The notes under the pieces were generated by a model, which ran no database searches, was not told the DNA's origin, and saw only the letters and a list, made by a program, of their open reading frames with translations. The translations under genes were made by a program, and so were the position numbers. From Nostoc sp. FACHB-152 (GTDB lineage Bacteria; Cyanobacteriota; Cyanobacteriia; Cyanobacteriales; Nostocaceae), in the NCBI RefSeq assembly GCF_014697475.1, contig NZ_JACJRV010000014.1, positions 1 through 64,000 of the forward strand: a stretch of DNA of 64,000 bases, read 5' to 3'. Every line of letters starts with the position of its first letter. Positions within the stretch are counted from its first letter, which is position 1. Of the stretch, positions 1 through 8,619 are shown piece by piece.

Positions 1-2
1 TA

Positions 3-80
3 TTGACATTAAGTCCTAATAAGCGTCCTTTCTACCAACAAGGTCAAAGAGCTATGAGACTTATTCTGTCTGCATTCTAG
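3..80 (+). CDS. 3' end of an unidentified gene (partial)
   Basis: One frame is open from the window edge to a TAG at 78-80 and would encode the last 25 residues of a protein, ending in RAMRLILSAF. The other two forward frames stop within the first 20 bases. The fragment is too short to identify a family. It would end convergently with cobM, leaving about 58 bases between the two stops. It could also be a chance open frame. Confidence 0.3.
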   Translation: MTLSPNKRPFYQQGQRAMRLILSAF

Positions 81-138
81 CCCTTTTTGTAGCCCCTTAA
101 GGTGTTCATAACACAGAGATGAGAATAAAAGAAAATGA

Positions 139-933
139 TTATTCTTCTATTGCCTTTGAATCAGAACGAAATAGATGATTATATTCAGGATTATATAAAT
201 GCGATCGCCCGGTTTTTGGCAAGAGTGCGGGAGTAATTACATACAGTGTGGTGCGAATGAGATTTTCTTGCTGCGTACATTCTGCCATTTGTTTGAGAGG
301 AACCACCCAAATTTTTTCATCAGGCCAACCTAGACGAAAGCATATAGCCACGGGGGTTTCATCTGGGTAATGTTCGAGTAATTTGGCTTGGGCATTTTCG
401 ACGTGACGCGCACTCAAATATAAGCATAAACTAGCTTGATGGGCAGCGAGGCTGGCTAATTCTTCTGTACTGGGGACTTCTGTACGCCCACTAATGCGGG
501 TGAGGATGATAGTTTGAACTAAGCCTGGGATTGTTAACTCTACCTTGAGTTTGGCTGCGGCGGCTTGAAAAGCACTAATTCCCGGTACGACTTCAAAGGG
601 AATGTTAGCCTCAGACAACATCTGCATTTGTTCGTGGACAGCACTGTAGAGGCTGGGGTCGCCAGAATGGAGACGGACGATAGATTTATGCGATCGCACT
701 CGTTCTACCATCAAAGCTACAATCTCTTCTAAAGTCTGATTTGCCGTCGGAATAATTTCTGCATCCGGTCGGCACAAATTTAATATTTGTTCTGGAACTA
801 AAGAATCTGCAAATAAAATTACATCCGCATGAGATAAGAGTTTTTGCGCCTTAACAGTTAATAAATCTGGGTCTCCCGGCCCTGCACCCACAATATAAAC
901 TGCTGTTTTTATAAAATTTTGATTAGTTTCCAT
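139..933 (-). CDS. cobM: Precorrin-4 C11-methyltransferase
   Basis: This SAM-dependent enzyme methylates C-11 of (cobalt-)precorrin-4 in corrin-ring assembly for cobalamin, or pseudocobalamin in cyanobacteria. The 264-residue length is normal for the CobM/CbiF family. The N-terminus carries the glycine-rich signature VGAGPGDPDLLT (about residues 15-26), followed by ADVILFADSLVP and a VRLHSGDPSLYSAV loop typical of tetrapyrrole methyltransferases. It stands alone: no other cob gene and no recognisable cobalamin riboswitch lies next to it, in line with the scattered corrin genes of cyanobacteria. The upstream gap holds a candidate small-RNA unit pointing the other way. Sibling methyltransferases (CobI, CobJ) are the main alternative, but the motif wording fits CobM best. 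Confidence 0.93.
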   Translation of the reverse strand: METNQNFIKTAVYIVGAGPGDPDLLTVKAQKLLSHADVILFADSLVPEQILNLCRPDAEIIPTANQTLEEIVALMVERVRSHKSIVRLHSGDPSLYSAVHEQMQMLSEANIPFEVVPGISAFQAAAAKLKVELTIPGLVQTIILTRISGRTEVPSTEELASLAAHQASLCLYLSARHVENAQAKLLEHYPDETPVAICFRLGWPDEKIWVVPLKQMAECTQQENLIRTTLYVITPALLPKTGRSHLYNPEYNHLFRSDSKAIEE

Positions 934-1052
934 ACAAAAAATCAGATATTTTTCTAAGTATTTACCCGTAAATAAAAAAATCTCAAAAAAAAATTTGGGG
1001 TTTTTCTCAGTAACTTTCCGGATTCACCCTCTAGCTATAGAAGAATGGAATG

Positions 1053-1100
1053 GTAGATGCACCCTGGTTAAGCCCTAGAGTCAAATCTGGGGCATTTTTT
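1053..1100 (+). ncRNA. Candidate small RNA with its own terminator (copy 1)
   Basis: Between the cobM start and the lgt stop, both minus-strand genes, the plus strand carries a TATAGA element at 1036, then GTAGATGCACCCT at 1053-1065. An 8-bp hairpin with one G-U pair follows (1072-1079 with 1086-1093), then a T-rich run. No plus-strand gene lies just upstream for this hairpin to terminate. The same order of elements recurs at 7149-7215. Transcription is inference from layout only. Confidence 0.35.
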
Positions 1101-1143
1101 ATTTTTGGTCATTGGTCATTAGTGCTTCTAGTAATTACTCTTC

Positions 1144-1998
1144 TCAATCACTGGACGAAACGACATCAGGTAAATGACGGTTACGCAAATATAGCCAAGC
1201 TAACCCAGTTAAACCTGCAATAATACCCGTTAAACTTACAACTTGGGCTATTCTCAGCGGCCCCAGCATCAAGCTATCAGTGCGTAAACCTTCAATCCAA
1301 AAGCGTCCCGTGCTGTAGGCTGTTAAGTAAAGCATTATTAAAGTACCTACTTTCAGCCGTATTTTGCCAGATACACCCCGGAAAAATAAATTTAATAGCA
1401 GGGCGAATACCATTAAATTCCACAGAGATTCATAGAGGAAGGTGGGGTGAAAGTATTCAAAATTAACAAATTCTGGAGGACGACGTTCTAGAGGAATATA
1501 TAGCTTCCAAGGTAAATTGGTCGGACTACCAAACGCTTCCGAGTTAAAGAAATTACCCCACCGCCCGATCGCTTGTCCTAAAATCAACGAAGGTGCAACT
1601 AAATCTGCTAGCTGCCAAAAAGAAACCCGCTTGAGTTTGGCAAAAATCAAGGCAGCTATTGTGCCACCGATAATTGCACCGTGAATCGCAATTCCACCCT
1701 CCCAAATAGCGATAATTTTATCTGGACGCTTGGCATATTCCGCCCATTCAAACAAAACATAATATAGTCGTGCGGCAGGAATTGCCCCAACCACTAGCCA
1801 AATTGACAAATCACTCAGCAACTCTGGATTAACATTACGGCGTTTTGCCAGGTACTGAGAAAGGCTAACACCAATTAACACCGCCGTAGCAATCAATAAG
1901 CCATACCAGCGAATAGTTAATGGCCCAATTTTCACCAAAATCGGGCCTGGAGAAGTAAATTGAAATGCCAAAGGCAAAGAAGAGATATCCAGTACCAT
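1144..1998 (-). CDS. lgt: Prolipoprotein diacylglyceryl transferase
   Basis: Lgt transfers diacylglycerol from phosphatidylglycerol to the lipobox cysteine of prolipoproteins in the plasma membrane, the first step of lipoprotein maturation. The 284-residue protein has seven or so hydrophobic spans and the two best conserved Lgt stretches: [12 protein letters not shown] in the middle, with the essential histidine, and [13 protein letters not shown], with the phosphatidylglycerol-binding arginine. Substrates within this window include the CmpA-like binding protein and the lipoprotein near 27 kb. An AGG lies 9 bases before the ATG. It is downstream of the flavodiiron operon but separated from it by a strong terminator, so it should have its own promoter. 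Confidence 0.96.
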   Translation of the reverse strand: MVLDISSLPLAFQFTSPGPILVKIGPLTIRWYGLLIATAVLIGVSLSQYLAKRRNVNPELLSDLSIWLVVGAIPAARLYYVLFEWAEYAKRPDKIIAIWEGGIAIHGAIIGGTIAALIFAKLKRVSFWQLADLVAPSLILGQAIGRWGNFFNSEAFGSPTNLPWKLYIPLERRPPEFVNFEYFHPTFLYESLWNLMVFALLLNLFFRGVSGKIRLKVGTLIMLYLTAYSTGRFWIEGLRTDSLMLGPLRIAQVVSLTGIIAGLTGLAWLYLRNRHLPDVVSSSD

Positions 1999-2263
1999 GC
2001 AAAAGTACCTAGTTAACTACAGTATTTAGCTTGAGCAGCTAACAACCCCATGAATTATAGGGAAGTTTTGTATATAAACCATTAGAGCAGGTTTTGTTTG
2101 TAGAGAAAAATCGTCATAAAATCTTGACGCTATGATTTTATAGTGTTTGATACCTTTTTGATTTCTAAAAAAAACTCAGTATACCTTTGTTCCTTCTTTC
2201 CTGTTCCCTATTGCCTATTGCCTCTCTACACAAGTATTATTTACCATTGCATTGGTAACTATA
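1999..2263. other. Intergenic region upstream of lgt
   Basis: This is AT-rich and should contain the lgt promoter. No clear -35/-10 pair stands out. Around 2205-2235 it contains a CCTATTGCCTATTGCCTC stretch, related to the inner part of the dispersed repeat described at 10375 and 18471. Confidence 0.5.
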
Positions 2264-2305
2264 CAAAAAAGAGCCAGTGCTGCCTATAGAATTTCAGCAC
2301 TGGCT
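2264..2305 (-). terminator. Rho-independent terminator of the flavodiiron operon
   Basis: An 11-bp perfect stem (2272-2282 with 2295-2305, 12-base loop) is followed on the minus strand by CTTTTTTG. It sits 45 bases past the stop of the flv1-type gene and separates that operon from lgt. Confidence 0.85.
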
Positions 2306-2349
2306 TTAGTTGTAAATATCCGCAGGGCGGTAGGGAAAAAAAGAATTAC

Positions 2350-4062
2350 TTAGTAATGAGTACCTGTTTTACGATGATTAATTGCTGTCACTGCATCCGG
2401 CTTAATTAATTTGCCGTTGTCAACAGTGGCATAAACTACCCAGTGGTCGCCACATTCCATGCGTTGCTCAACAGAACATTCAACATAAGCAAGCGCATCG
2501 GTAAGAACTGGGCTGCCATTTTCAGCAGCAATAGTGCCGAAATTAGCAAATCTATCTTCTCCCGGTGCAAAATTCTTGCGGAAATGCTTCATGTATTCTT
2601 GTTGATTGCCTTCCGCCAGGATATTTAAGGCAAACTTACCACCAGGATACATGAGAGATTCTATTGCCCGTTCTTTGGCGATCGCTACAGTTAAACCAGG
2701 TGGGTTAAAGGTGGCTTGCGATACCCAAGCACCTAACATCCCGGTAGAAACTTCACCTTGCTTGGCGGTGATGACACAAACTGAACCGACAATCCGACCT
2801 ACGGCTTGTTCGACAGGGGTTGCAGATTGTTGGGGAACGCGGATTTTTCTGGCTTTTTTCAAGTTTTGAGCAAAGTCTGTACCGAGTTCTTCGCAGAACT
2901 TGAGGGTAACATCGTCGGGTTTGAACTTAACTTTTAAAGTTTCAAAACCAAAGCGATAGCCTGCATCCCTTAATTTACATTCAATCATCTCAACGGCTTC
3001 GCCACTCCAGCCGTAGGAACCGAAAACTCCAGCGACTTTGTTGTTATCGCCAACTTTCAAGACAATACCCAAAGCAGTGTGGATGGGTGTCGGTGCATGA
3101 CCGCCGATAGTCGGTGAACCGATAAGAAAACCATCTGACTTTTCTACCGCCGCCTGGATTTCATCGGGACTGGCAAATTCGCAGTTGATAGATTGAACTG
3201 CAACGCCGCCCTTGGTTAATCCGAGAGCGATCGCCCGTGCTAATGTGGCAGTATTGCCGTAAGCTGAGGCGTATAGTAGGGCGACAGAAATTTCTCGATC
3301 TCTTTGCGAATGGCTCCAGTCTGCATAAGCTTTGGTCAGTTCAATTAAACTACTGCGAACCAAAGGCCCGTGACCAACAGCATACATTCTCACTTGGAAA
3401 TCGGAGATTTTTTCTAAAGCGGCTTCGACGTGTTGCGCCTGGGGAGCCATCAAACAGTTGTAGTAGTAGCGTTGGTCTTCTTTGATTTGTTCCCAGTTGT
3501 CATCAAAAACTTCATCACCGCATATATGTGCGCCGAAAAGTTTATCTGTGAACAAAATTTGAGTCTGCTGGTCGTAGGTGCAAAGACTTTCCGGCCAGCG
3601 AGGGTTGGGAGTGGGGAAGGACTTTAATACATGACCCTTGCCTAAATCTAGGGTTTCTTTCCCCCGCATCACCAAAATATTTAAAGCATTATCTGGGAAA
3701 GCCGCCTTTAAATTAGCCGAACCAGGGAGCGAACAAACAAAGGTAATTTGGGGAGCCAGTTCCAATAATGCTTTTAAAGTTCCCACCCGATTGGGGCTAA
3801 AGTGACCCAGGATGACATAATCTAATTTTTTTAAGTTGATGGTCTGCTGTAAGGCTTCCAAAAAAATTGTCGTGAAGGTATCAGCAGGTGGGTCAATAAT
3901 CGCAGTTTTATCACCTTCAATTACATAGCAATTAGAGGTTGTGCCTCTTTCTAATACGTATTCAATTTCAAACCGCAAACGTGACCGACTACGCGCTCTG
4001 AGAACTTTGGTGTTTGTAGCAATGGGAAAAATCTGTACGTCACGGGGCTTGGAATCGCTCAT
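2350..4062 (-). CDS. flv1B: Flavodiiron protein, Flv1 type with degenerate iron site
   Basis: Cyanobacterial flavodiiron proteins pass electrons from photosystem I to O2, giving water, as Flv1/Flv3 partners. Domains in order: beta-lactamase-like (about residues 30-260), flavodoxin (from VALLYASAYGNTATLARA) and a flavin reductase unit (from AVGRIVGSVCVITAKQGEVS). Read against its neighbour, the diiron ligands are largely lost. H87 is kept, but the following E and D are S89 and N91, the middle His is R155 and the next Asp is K174. This is the known Flv1/Flv2 pattern. I chose the MSDSKPRDVQ start, giving 570 residues. The open frame runs further upstream to 4236, with another ATG at 4146, but that extension is low-complexity and lies over repeat DNA. 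The B paralogue is inferred from adjacency to a Flv3-type gene. Confidence 0.88.
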   Translation of the reverse strand: MSDSKPRDVQIFPIATNTKVLRARSRSRLRFEIEYVLERGTTSNCYVIEGDKTAIIDPPADTFTTIFLEALQQTINLKKLDYVILGHFSPNRVGTLKALLELAPQITFVCSLPGSANLKAAFPDNALNILVMRGKETLDLGKGHVLKSFPTPNPRWPESLCTYDQQTQILFTDKLFGAHICGDEVFDDNWEQIKEDQRYYYNCLMAPQAQHVEAALEKISDFQVRMYAVGHGPLVRSSLIELTKAYADWSHSQRDREISVALLYASAYGNTATLARAIALGLTKGGVAVQSINCEFASPDEIQAAVEKSDGFLIGSPTIGGHAPTPIHTALGIVLKVGDNNKVAGVFGSYGWSGEAVEMIECKLRDAGYRFGFETLKVKFKPDDVTLKFCEELGTDFAQNLKKARKIRVPQQSATPVEQAVGRIVGSVCVITAKQGEVSTGMLGAWVSQATFNPPGLTVAIAKERAIESLMYPGGKFALNILAEGNQQEYMKHFRKNFAPGEDRFANFGTIAAENGSPVLTDALAYVECSVEQRMECGDHWVVYATVDNGKLIKPDAVTAINHRKTGTHY

Positions 4063-4330
4063 AGGTGTTGGGTGTTGAGATAAAAAGGGAAAAAACCGAG
4101 TCTTAACAGATTGAATAAAACGAGTCAAAGAATTGGAAGATTGCATGGATTTGTTAAATCTTGGCAGGATGGGGATGCAGGGGACATGGGGAGCAGGGTA
4201 GCAGGGGAAATAGGATACAGGATTGACAGAACTCACTTCTGCCTTCTGCCTTCTGCCTCCTGCCCTTCGGGTTCAGCAGTTGCTCATGGGGGCAACCCCC
4301 AAGACCGCACTGCTTCACCTCCTGCCTTAT
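4063..4330. repeat. Low-complexity short tandem repeats between the flavodiiron genes
   Basis: The gap contains degenerate heptad-like repeats (TTCTGCC/CTCCTGCC at about 4240-4265, GGGGAGCAGG-like at 4165-4215). A hairpin-forming stretch, TGGGGGCAACCCCCAAGACC (4288-4307), recurs in related form near 44385. Repeats of this kind occur at many gene junctions in this window. Confidence 0.7.
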
Positions 4331-6070
4331 TTAGTAGTAGTTACCTACTTTGCGATGGCGAACTGCGGTTAAGCCATCGGATTTGGAAACACGACCGTCT
4401 TGGACTGTGCAATATAAAATCCAGTGGTCGCTGCACTCCATACTGCTTTGCACTTCACATTCCATGTATGCCAGAGCATCTGTCAAAATGGGTGAACCGT
4501 TTTTTGCGGTTTGGGTTTTCACACCTGCAAATCTATCAGCACCGGGATGTAGACGCTTGAGGAAGTGCTTTTTGAGTTCTTGATAGTTGCCTTCTTCTAA
4601 GACGTTTAGCACAAAGCGATCGCCTACTTGCATCAAAGCATCAATGGCGCGGTCTTTAGCAACAGCAATTGTAAATCCTAAAGGTTGCAAGCTGGCTTGG
4701 CTAACCCAAGAGGCTAACATCGCACTGCTGATATCGCCTTTTTTAGTGGTGACAATATACAATCCGTTGCTAATCCGCCCCAGGGCTTTTTCCATGTTCA
4801 CATCAAGGGCTTTAATTTGCTTGATGTTACGTTCACGGGTGACTGCTTGCCCTAAATCTGTGCCAGCTTCAGTACACAATTGATATGTAGATGCAGTGGG
4901 AGCTTGTTTAATCCGAATTGCTGGGAAGGCTTCTTTTACACCTGAGTCGAGAAATTTCCGGCGGAGGGTATCGACTGGTTCATCATCCCCACCAAAGCAT
5001 TCAAACAATCCAAAGAATTGTTTGTCTTTGGCAACGGAAATTAAAGAACTAATACCAGCTTGAGCCGCAACAGAGGTAGATGGAGGCATACCAATGATAA
5101 TGCCAGCTGCTCTACCTGCTAATTCTTGAATTTCTTGGGCTTCGGCTGTGCTGATGTCGAGCATTTCTACTCCAACGCCAGTTTTTTGAATCCCTTCTGA
5201 GATGGCTTGACCGAGGCGATCGCTATAACCATAGTCAGAAGCGTAAAATAAGCCAACGGTGGTTAGGGCTGTGGCTTGTCTTTGGCTCCAGCTTTGGTAG
5301 CACTCAGTCAGAATATCTAGATGATGATAAAGTAAAGGCCCGTGACCGTTTGCAATGATTTTAATCTTGCCCAGTTCGCCCATACGCTTCATCGCATTCA
5401 ATAGCGATCGCGCGTTTGGCCCCATAAGACAGTCATAATAAAATCTAAAGTCAGCTTCGATCGCTTCTAAATCTTCATCAAAAGTGCGATCGTCACAAAA
5501 GTGCATCCCAAAAGCATCACAAGTATAGATGGTTTGGGTTTTGCGATCAAAACTAAAGATGGTGTCAGGCCAGTGCAAGTTAGGCGCACTCACGAATTCA
5601 ATTTCGTGACCTTTGCCAATATCAATGCGATCGCCACTTTTCACAATCCGCTTAGAAAAAGGCTCGTGTACCAAACCTTCCAAAAATTGCAGCGCGATTT
5701 TAGAAGCTAAAACAGTCGCTCTCGGAGCTAGTTGCAATACATCTTCTACTAAACCACTATGGTCTGGCTCTGTGTGGCTGACAATAATGTAATCAATAGT
5801 CTTGGGGTTTACTAGACTTTTGAGAGTATCTAAATACAACTGACGAAACTTCTGGTGGGAAGTGTCAATTAAAACTGTTTGTTCGCCCCGAATTAGGTAG
5901 GAATTGTAAGTCGTACCGTTTTGCAGTCCGAATTCGATATCGAAGCGATCGCGATCCCAATCAAGACAGCGAATCGCCGTCGTGTTTGGGGCAATTTCTA
6001 CAGTTTGGACAGTGAGCCGATGCTGAACATTTTCTGCTTGGGCGTAGCCGGTCGTAGACATCGCTACCAT
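4331..6070 (-). CDS. flv3B: Flavodiiron protein, Flv3 type with intact iron site
   Basis: This 579-residue A-type flavodiiron protein has the same three-domain order as the next gene. All six diiron ligands can be read: H99, E101 and D103 in SHTEPDHSG, H166 in NLHWPD, D185 in TCDAFG and H243 in NGHGPL. The flavodoxin domain begins at VGLFYASDYGYSDRL and the flavin reductase domain at ALGRISNGLYIVTTKKG. In Anabaena PCC 7120 the adjacent flv3B-flv1B pair is heterocyst-specific and Flv3B helps protect nitrogenase from O2. The gene order and orientation here match that pair, which supports the B assignment. The start is supported by GGAG placed 7 bases upstream. It is first in a two-gene operon. 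Assignment to the A paralogue cannot be excluded from sequence alone. Confidence 0.9.
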   Translation of the reverse strand: MVAMSTTGYAQAENVQHRLTVQTVEIAPNTTAIRCLDWDRDRFDIEFGLQNGTTYNSYLIRGEQTVLIDTSHQKFRQLYLDTLKSLVNPKTIDYIIVSHTEPDHSGLVEDVLQLAPRATVLASKIALQFLEGLVHEPFSKRIVKSGDRIDIGKGHEIEFVSAPNLHWPDTIFSFDRKTQTIYTCDAFGMHFCDDRTFDEDLEAIEADFRFYYDCLMGPNARSLLNAMKRMGELGKIKIIANGHGPLLYHHLDILTECYQSWSQRQATALTTVGLFYASDYGYSDRLGQAISEGIQKTGVGVEMLDISTAEAQEIQELAGRAAGIIIGMPPSTSVAAQAGISSLISVAKDKQFFGLFECFGGDDEPVDTLRRKFLDSGVKEAFPAIRIKQAPTASTYQLCTEAGTDLGQAVTRERNIKQIKALDVNMEKALGRISNGLYIVTTKKGDISSAMLASWVSQASLQPLGFTIAVAKDRAIDALMQVGDRFVLNVLEEGNYQELKKHFLKRLHPGADRFAGVKTQTAKNGSPILTDALAYMECEVQSSMECSDHWILYCTVQDGRVSKSDGLTAVRHRKVGNYY

Positions 6071-6479
6071 TATTCGTCTCCGAGCGCAAATCTTTTGTTA
6101 TCTTTCTCTGCCCCCATTGTGCCGACAAATGAATTTTAAAGTTGTAATGAAGACTATTTTTCAAAAAATTGAAGTTGTATCAATTATTGCTGTTTTCCAG
6201 CATTTTTTTTAACTCAATAAATTCCTTATAAATCAGCCAATATCAAGGTATCAAGTCTTAAATATTGATATTTCTTGGCATAATTTAAAATTCCAAACAT
6301 ATCATATATAACTTATTTCTTTTAATAATAGTTCCGTAACAAAAAGCATAAATTCTAACATTTGTGTATTTAAAAATACAAGTAAAAAATACTTATAATT
6401 TCGTATTTACTTTTCAGAACTCCTTTTAGCCTAAGTTGTTAACATCTAATTTGAAGCTAACTGTTAAACATATAAAATT
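6071..6479. other. Divergent promoter region, flv3B / Cys-rich gene
   Basis: A 409-base AT-rich spacer separates two divergent genes. It carries an exact GTA-N8-TAC palindrome (6366-6379) and a TATAAT at 6394. No coding frame or RNA gene was recognised. Confidence 0.6.
6366..6379. promoter_or_regulatory. Candidate NtcA-binding site
   Basis: GTATTTAAAAATAC is an exact match to the NtcA consensus GTA-N8-TAC. It lies 100 bases before the 6480 gene and 296 bases before flv3B. The TATAAT at 6394 is only 14 bases away, closer than the roughly 22 bases of a standard NtcA-activated promoter. The region is very A/T-rich, so a chance match is possible. Confidence 0.4.
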
Positions 6480-7088
6480 ATGGCTTTGTTAATGCGGGAA
6501 TCTAATCAAGCTCCTCTTCATCAGCTGACAAAAATAGGTGGGAAACCCCTTGCTCCTGCGAATACTCAATGGGTGAGTTGCCGTGTATGTGGTGCGTGGA
6601 TGCAGTTTCTTGGTCAAATTGGCTTAGAAGAAACGGCAATCAAAGAAGTCTGCGATCGCCAACAGCTACTCCTTATATTTATGTGTAGTAATAACCCTGG
6701 ACTTTGTGATGAGTGGGATGCTAATTCGGGAGGCAACGTAGCAATACTAGTTTCTAAAACTAACTTGGCAAACCTTGAAGCACCTTGTGACCAAGAAGAA
6801 TTTCTGTTAGAAGAAACTTTGTTAACTCTAGATGAGTGTAATGATTTAGCTGACACTTATTGTGATATTTTAAACCAATCTCAAAATCAAATATGCGGCA
6901 AAATTGGTGGTGAGCCTTTGTGGATTCAGGCGGATGAAACTCCTATCTGTAGTTGTGGAGCTAGGATGACGTTTGTATTTCAGTTAGAATACAGTGCCGA
7001 AGTTCAGTTTGGCGATTCTGGTTCTGGATATGGCTTTGTTTGTTCAGTATGCCAACAAGGGGCGAAGTTTCTTTGGCAATGTTGCTAA
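6480..7088 (+). CDS. Duplicated Cys-rich protein, possibly DUF1963/YwqG-like
   Basis: The function is not known. The 202-residue protein has two similar halves: KIGGKPL...SCRVCGAWMQFLGQIGLE (about residues 18-50) and KIGGEPL...CSCGARMTFVFQLE (141-170). Paired cysteines at 34/37, 69/76, 157/159, 188/191 and 201/202 suggest bound zinc. The IGG-x-P start followed by a Cys pair and a FLxQI strand is reminiscent of the DUF1963/YwqG fold; that resemblance is my inference. No signal peptide or membrane segment is visible. It is divergent from flv3B, with a possible NtcA site between them, and ends shortly before a hairpin-plus-T-run at 7185. Confidence 0.75.
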   Translation: MALLMRESNQAPLHQLTKIGGKPLAPANTQWVSCRVCGAWMQFLGQIGLEETAIKEVCDRQQLLLIFMCSNNPGLCDEWDANSGGNVAILVSKTNLANLEAPCDQEEFLLEETLLTLDECNDLADTYCDILNQSQNQICGKIGGEPLWIQADETPICSCGARMTFVFQLEYSAEVQFGDSGSGYGFVCSVCQQGAKFLWQCC

Positions 7089-7184
7089 ATAACTAACAAG
7101 CTCACTGCAATTTGTAATTCTTCCGGATATTGCCAGCATTCATAAGCTTATAGAAATAGTAGTAGATGCACCCTTATAATTAAC

Positions 7185-7216
7185 AGCCCCCAGCTAATGA
7201 CTGAGGGCTTTTATTT
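7185..7216 (+). terminator. Hairpin plus T-run; terminator and possible small-RNA end (copy 2)
   Basis: Arms 7185-7193 and 7201-7209 pair with one C/A mismatch, and TTTTATTTTTT follows. It may simply terminate the 6480 gene, whose stop lies about 100 bases upstream. However, TATAGA at 7149 and GTAGATGCACCCT at 7162-7174 repeat the arrangement of the candidate small RNA at 1036-1100. Confidence 0.6.
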
Positions 7217-7237
7217 TTTAATTTCAGTGTACTGGCT

Positions 7238-7672
7238 TCACTTAAGAGGATTAATGATGGTAAGTTTTTGTTCAATAACCATGTTATCTTGCATATCTTC
7301 TGAATAAAAAATATTGGCATTTACAGATAAAGCACTAGCAACAATCAAGCCATCCCAAAATGAAAAGCTGTATCAACTCCGCAAATCAGAAGCATTCATA
7401 AGTATATCTCGATCTAACTCAACTACTGCAACTCGGCTGTAGAATGATTGAATAACTTGCTGAATTTGCAACTCAGTAAACGCGGCTTTTCTATGTAAAA
7501 CAGAGCAAACTTCATTAATGACTTGAGTGCTGACAACACCATTAACGCTATTAATTAAATTAATAGCTAAAGACCTTTTCCTAAGCTCTTCTGTCGCACT
7601 AGAGTTTGGGTCAACTATTAGATAATAGAGCCAAATATTGGAGTCAATAAAGCAGAGATGATTGCTCATCAT
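7238..7672 (-). pseudogene. PIN-domain toxin interrupted by an in-frame TGA
   Basis: The first 99 residues are the N-terminal two-thirds of a VapC-like PIN ribonuclease: FIDSNIWLYYL with the first catalytic Asp, and STQVINEV with the Glu. A TGA at 7373-7375 stops it after DLRS. The same frame then continues with YSFSFWDGLIVASAL and ends at 7238. That block is the conserved C-terminal part of PIN domains, where an Arg codon (RY-x-FWD) is usual, so CGA to TGA is the simplest change. Restored, the protein would be 144 residues, a normal length. The truncated product lacks the Asp of FWD and should be inactive. The start directly abuts the antitoxin stop. Sequencing error or readthrough are alternatives. 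Confidence 0.85.
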
Positions 7673-7894
7673 TTATTGCTCATGCATTTCTTCACGAGTA
7701 ATTGAGCGAATTCCTGGTACTGAGACAGGTTTTTGTGCTAGTTCATTCATAATGTCGAATTGTACATCTTGTTTCTGAGACTGCTTAAATACAACAATCT
7801 TAACAGTGCTAACCTCTACTAATTCTTGTTGATATTCTTCAGGAATAACAATGACACCATTTTCAACTTTGGCTTGAAATTCAACAGTAGACAT
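7673..7894 (-). CDS. Antitoxin of a PIN-type toxin-antitoxin pair
   Basis: This small protein of about 73 residues begins MSTVEFQAKVENGVIVIPEEYQQEL, the layout of cyanobacterial antitoxins with an N-terminal beta-rich DNA-binding part (AbrB/MazE-like). An acidic C-terminal tail would wrap the toxin. The start at 7894 is chosen because AGGAG lies 4 bases upstream; an ATG five codons earlier has no such site. Its stop is followed with no gap by the toxin ATG, the usual coupled arrangement. Because the partner toxin is interrupted, this may be a leftover antitoxin or one that still neutralises toxins elsewhere. Confidence 0.75.
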   Translation of the reverse strand: MSTVEFQAKVENGVIVIPEEYQQELVEVSTVKIVVFKQSQKQDVQFDIMNELAQKPVSVPGIRSITREEMHEQ

Positions 7895-7947
7895 AATACT
7901 CCTATACAAATAGCTTAATTGTTTTACATTTTATCTAGATGAATTAA

Positions 7948-8580
7948 TTATCTCAATACAGAAGGTAGCAAACTAGGTGCTAACCAGATTGCATAACCAA
8001 TAAATGCAAATAGTGATGTAATTAAACCAGTCAGAATATAGCTAAAAACAATTAGTAAACCGTCAGATTCAATAGTAGCGACTGCAAAAAGTATAATCCC
8101 AATGGTGGGAATGGGATTTGTAAAGGGGATTGGTAACATTAATAATATTGTTAACCAAGAAATACATAGCCCATTTATCCGCCAAGTTAAAGGATTTCTC
8201 GCTATTCGTTTTAACCGAGGGCGAGTAATTTTTTCTAATATTTTGGTGAGACGTTGCAGATTTTTTAACAGAAGTTGGGCAAAAGGGCGAGGGAATTTAT
8301 ATTTGGCAATTTGTTTAGGCAGCCAAGGCGATCGCCTGCCGAAAATCATCTGTACCGATATCAGCAAACAAGCAGCACCAAAAGGCCCTGCCAACCCTGG
8401 AGGCATAGGAAACAAAAAAGGCAAAACTAATATTACAATTACCACGCTGAATCCGCGTTCAGCCGTCTCTGCTAAAATATCGCCTAAACTCAGGTGTTGG
8501 TCAGATAAGCGTTGCAGTAAGAATTTAATTTCTTGAGAAAATCTCAGATGCATTTGGCGTGAGTTGGTGTGATTTGCCAC
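7948..8580 (-). CDS. ExoD-family exopolysaccharide synthesis protein
   Basis: The 210-residue membrane protein matches the ExoD family, named from a Rhizobium exopolysaccharide mutant; its molecular role is unsettled. Family landmarks are LSLGDILAETAERGF near residues 30-45 and a hydrophobic block containing LPFLFPMPPGLAGPFG. A basic linker follows, then a second hydrophobic region with MLPIPFTNPIPTIGIILFAVA. About four membrane spans are visible. It lies downstream of the lipid-kinase-like gene on the same strand, but a roughly 160-base repeat-rich spacer separates them, so co-transcription is uncertain. Confidence 0.85.
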   Translation of the reverse strand: MANHTNSRQMHLRFSQEIKFLLQRLSDQHLSLGDILAETAERGFSVVIVILVLPFLFPMPPGLAGPFGAACLLISVQMIFGRRSPWLPKQIAKYKFPRPFAQLLLKNLQRLTKILEKITRPRLKRIARNPLTWRINGLCISWLTILLMLPIPFTNPIPTIGIILFAVATIESDGLLIVFSYILTGLITSLFAFIGYAIWLAPSLLPSVLR

Positions 8581-8619
8581 AAGACCCAGCTTTATTTAAG
8601 TATAACAATTTAGATATTA

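Noticed and set aside
934-1143. Cobalamin riboswitch upstream of cobM
   Set aside because: No B12-box-like conserved core was recognised; the only structure found points the other way and looks like an sRNA or terminator unit.
4063-4236. N-terminal extension of the Flv1-type protein
   Set aside because: It is encoded partly by low-complexity intergenic repeats. The MSDSKPRD start gives the usual family length, though an ATG at 4146 remains possible.
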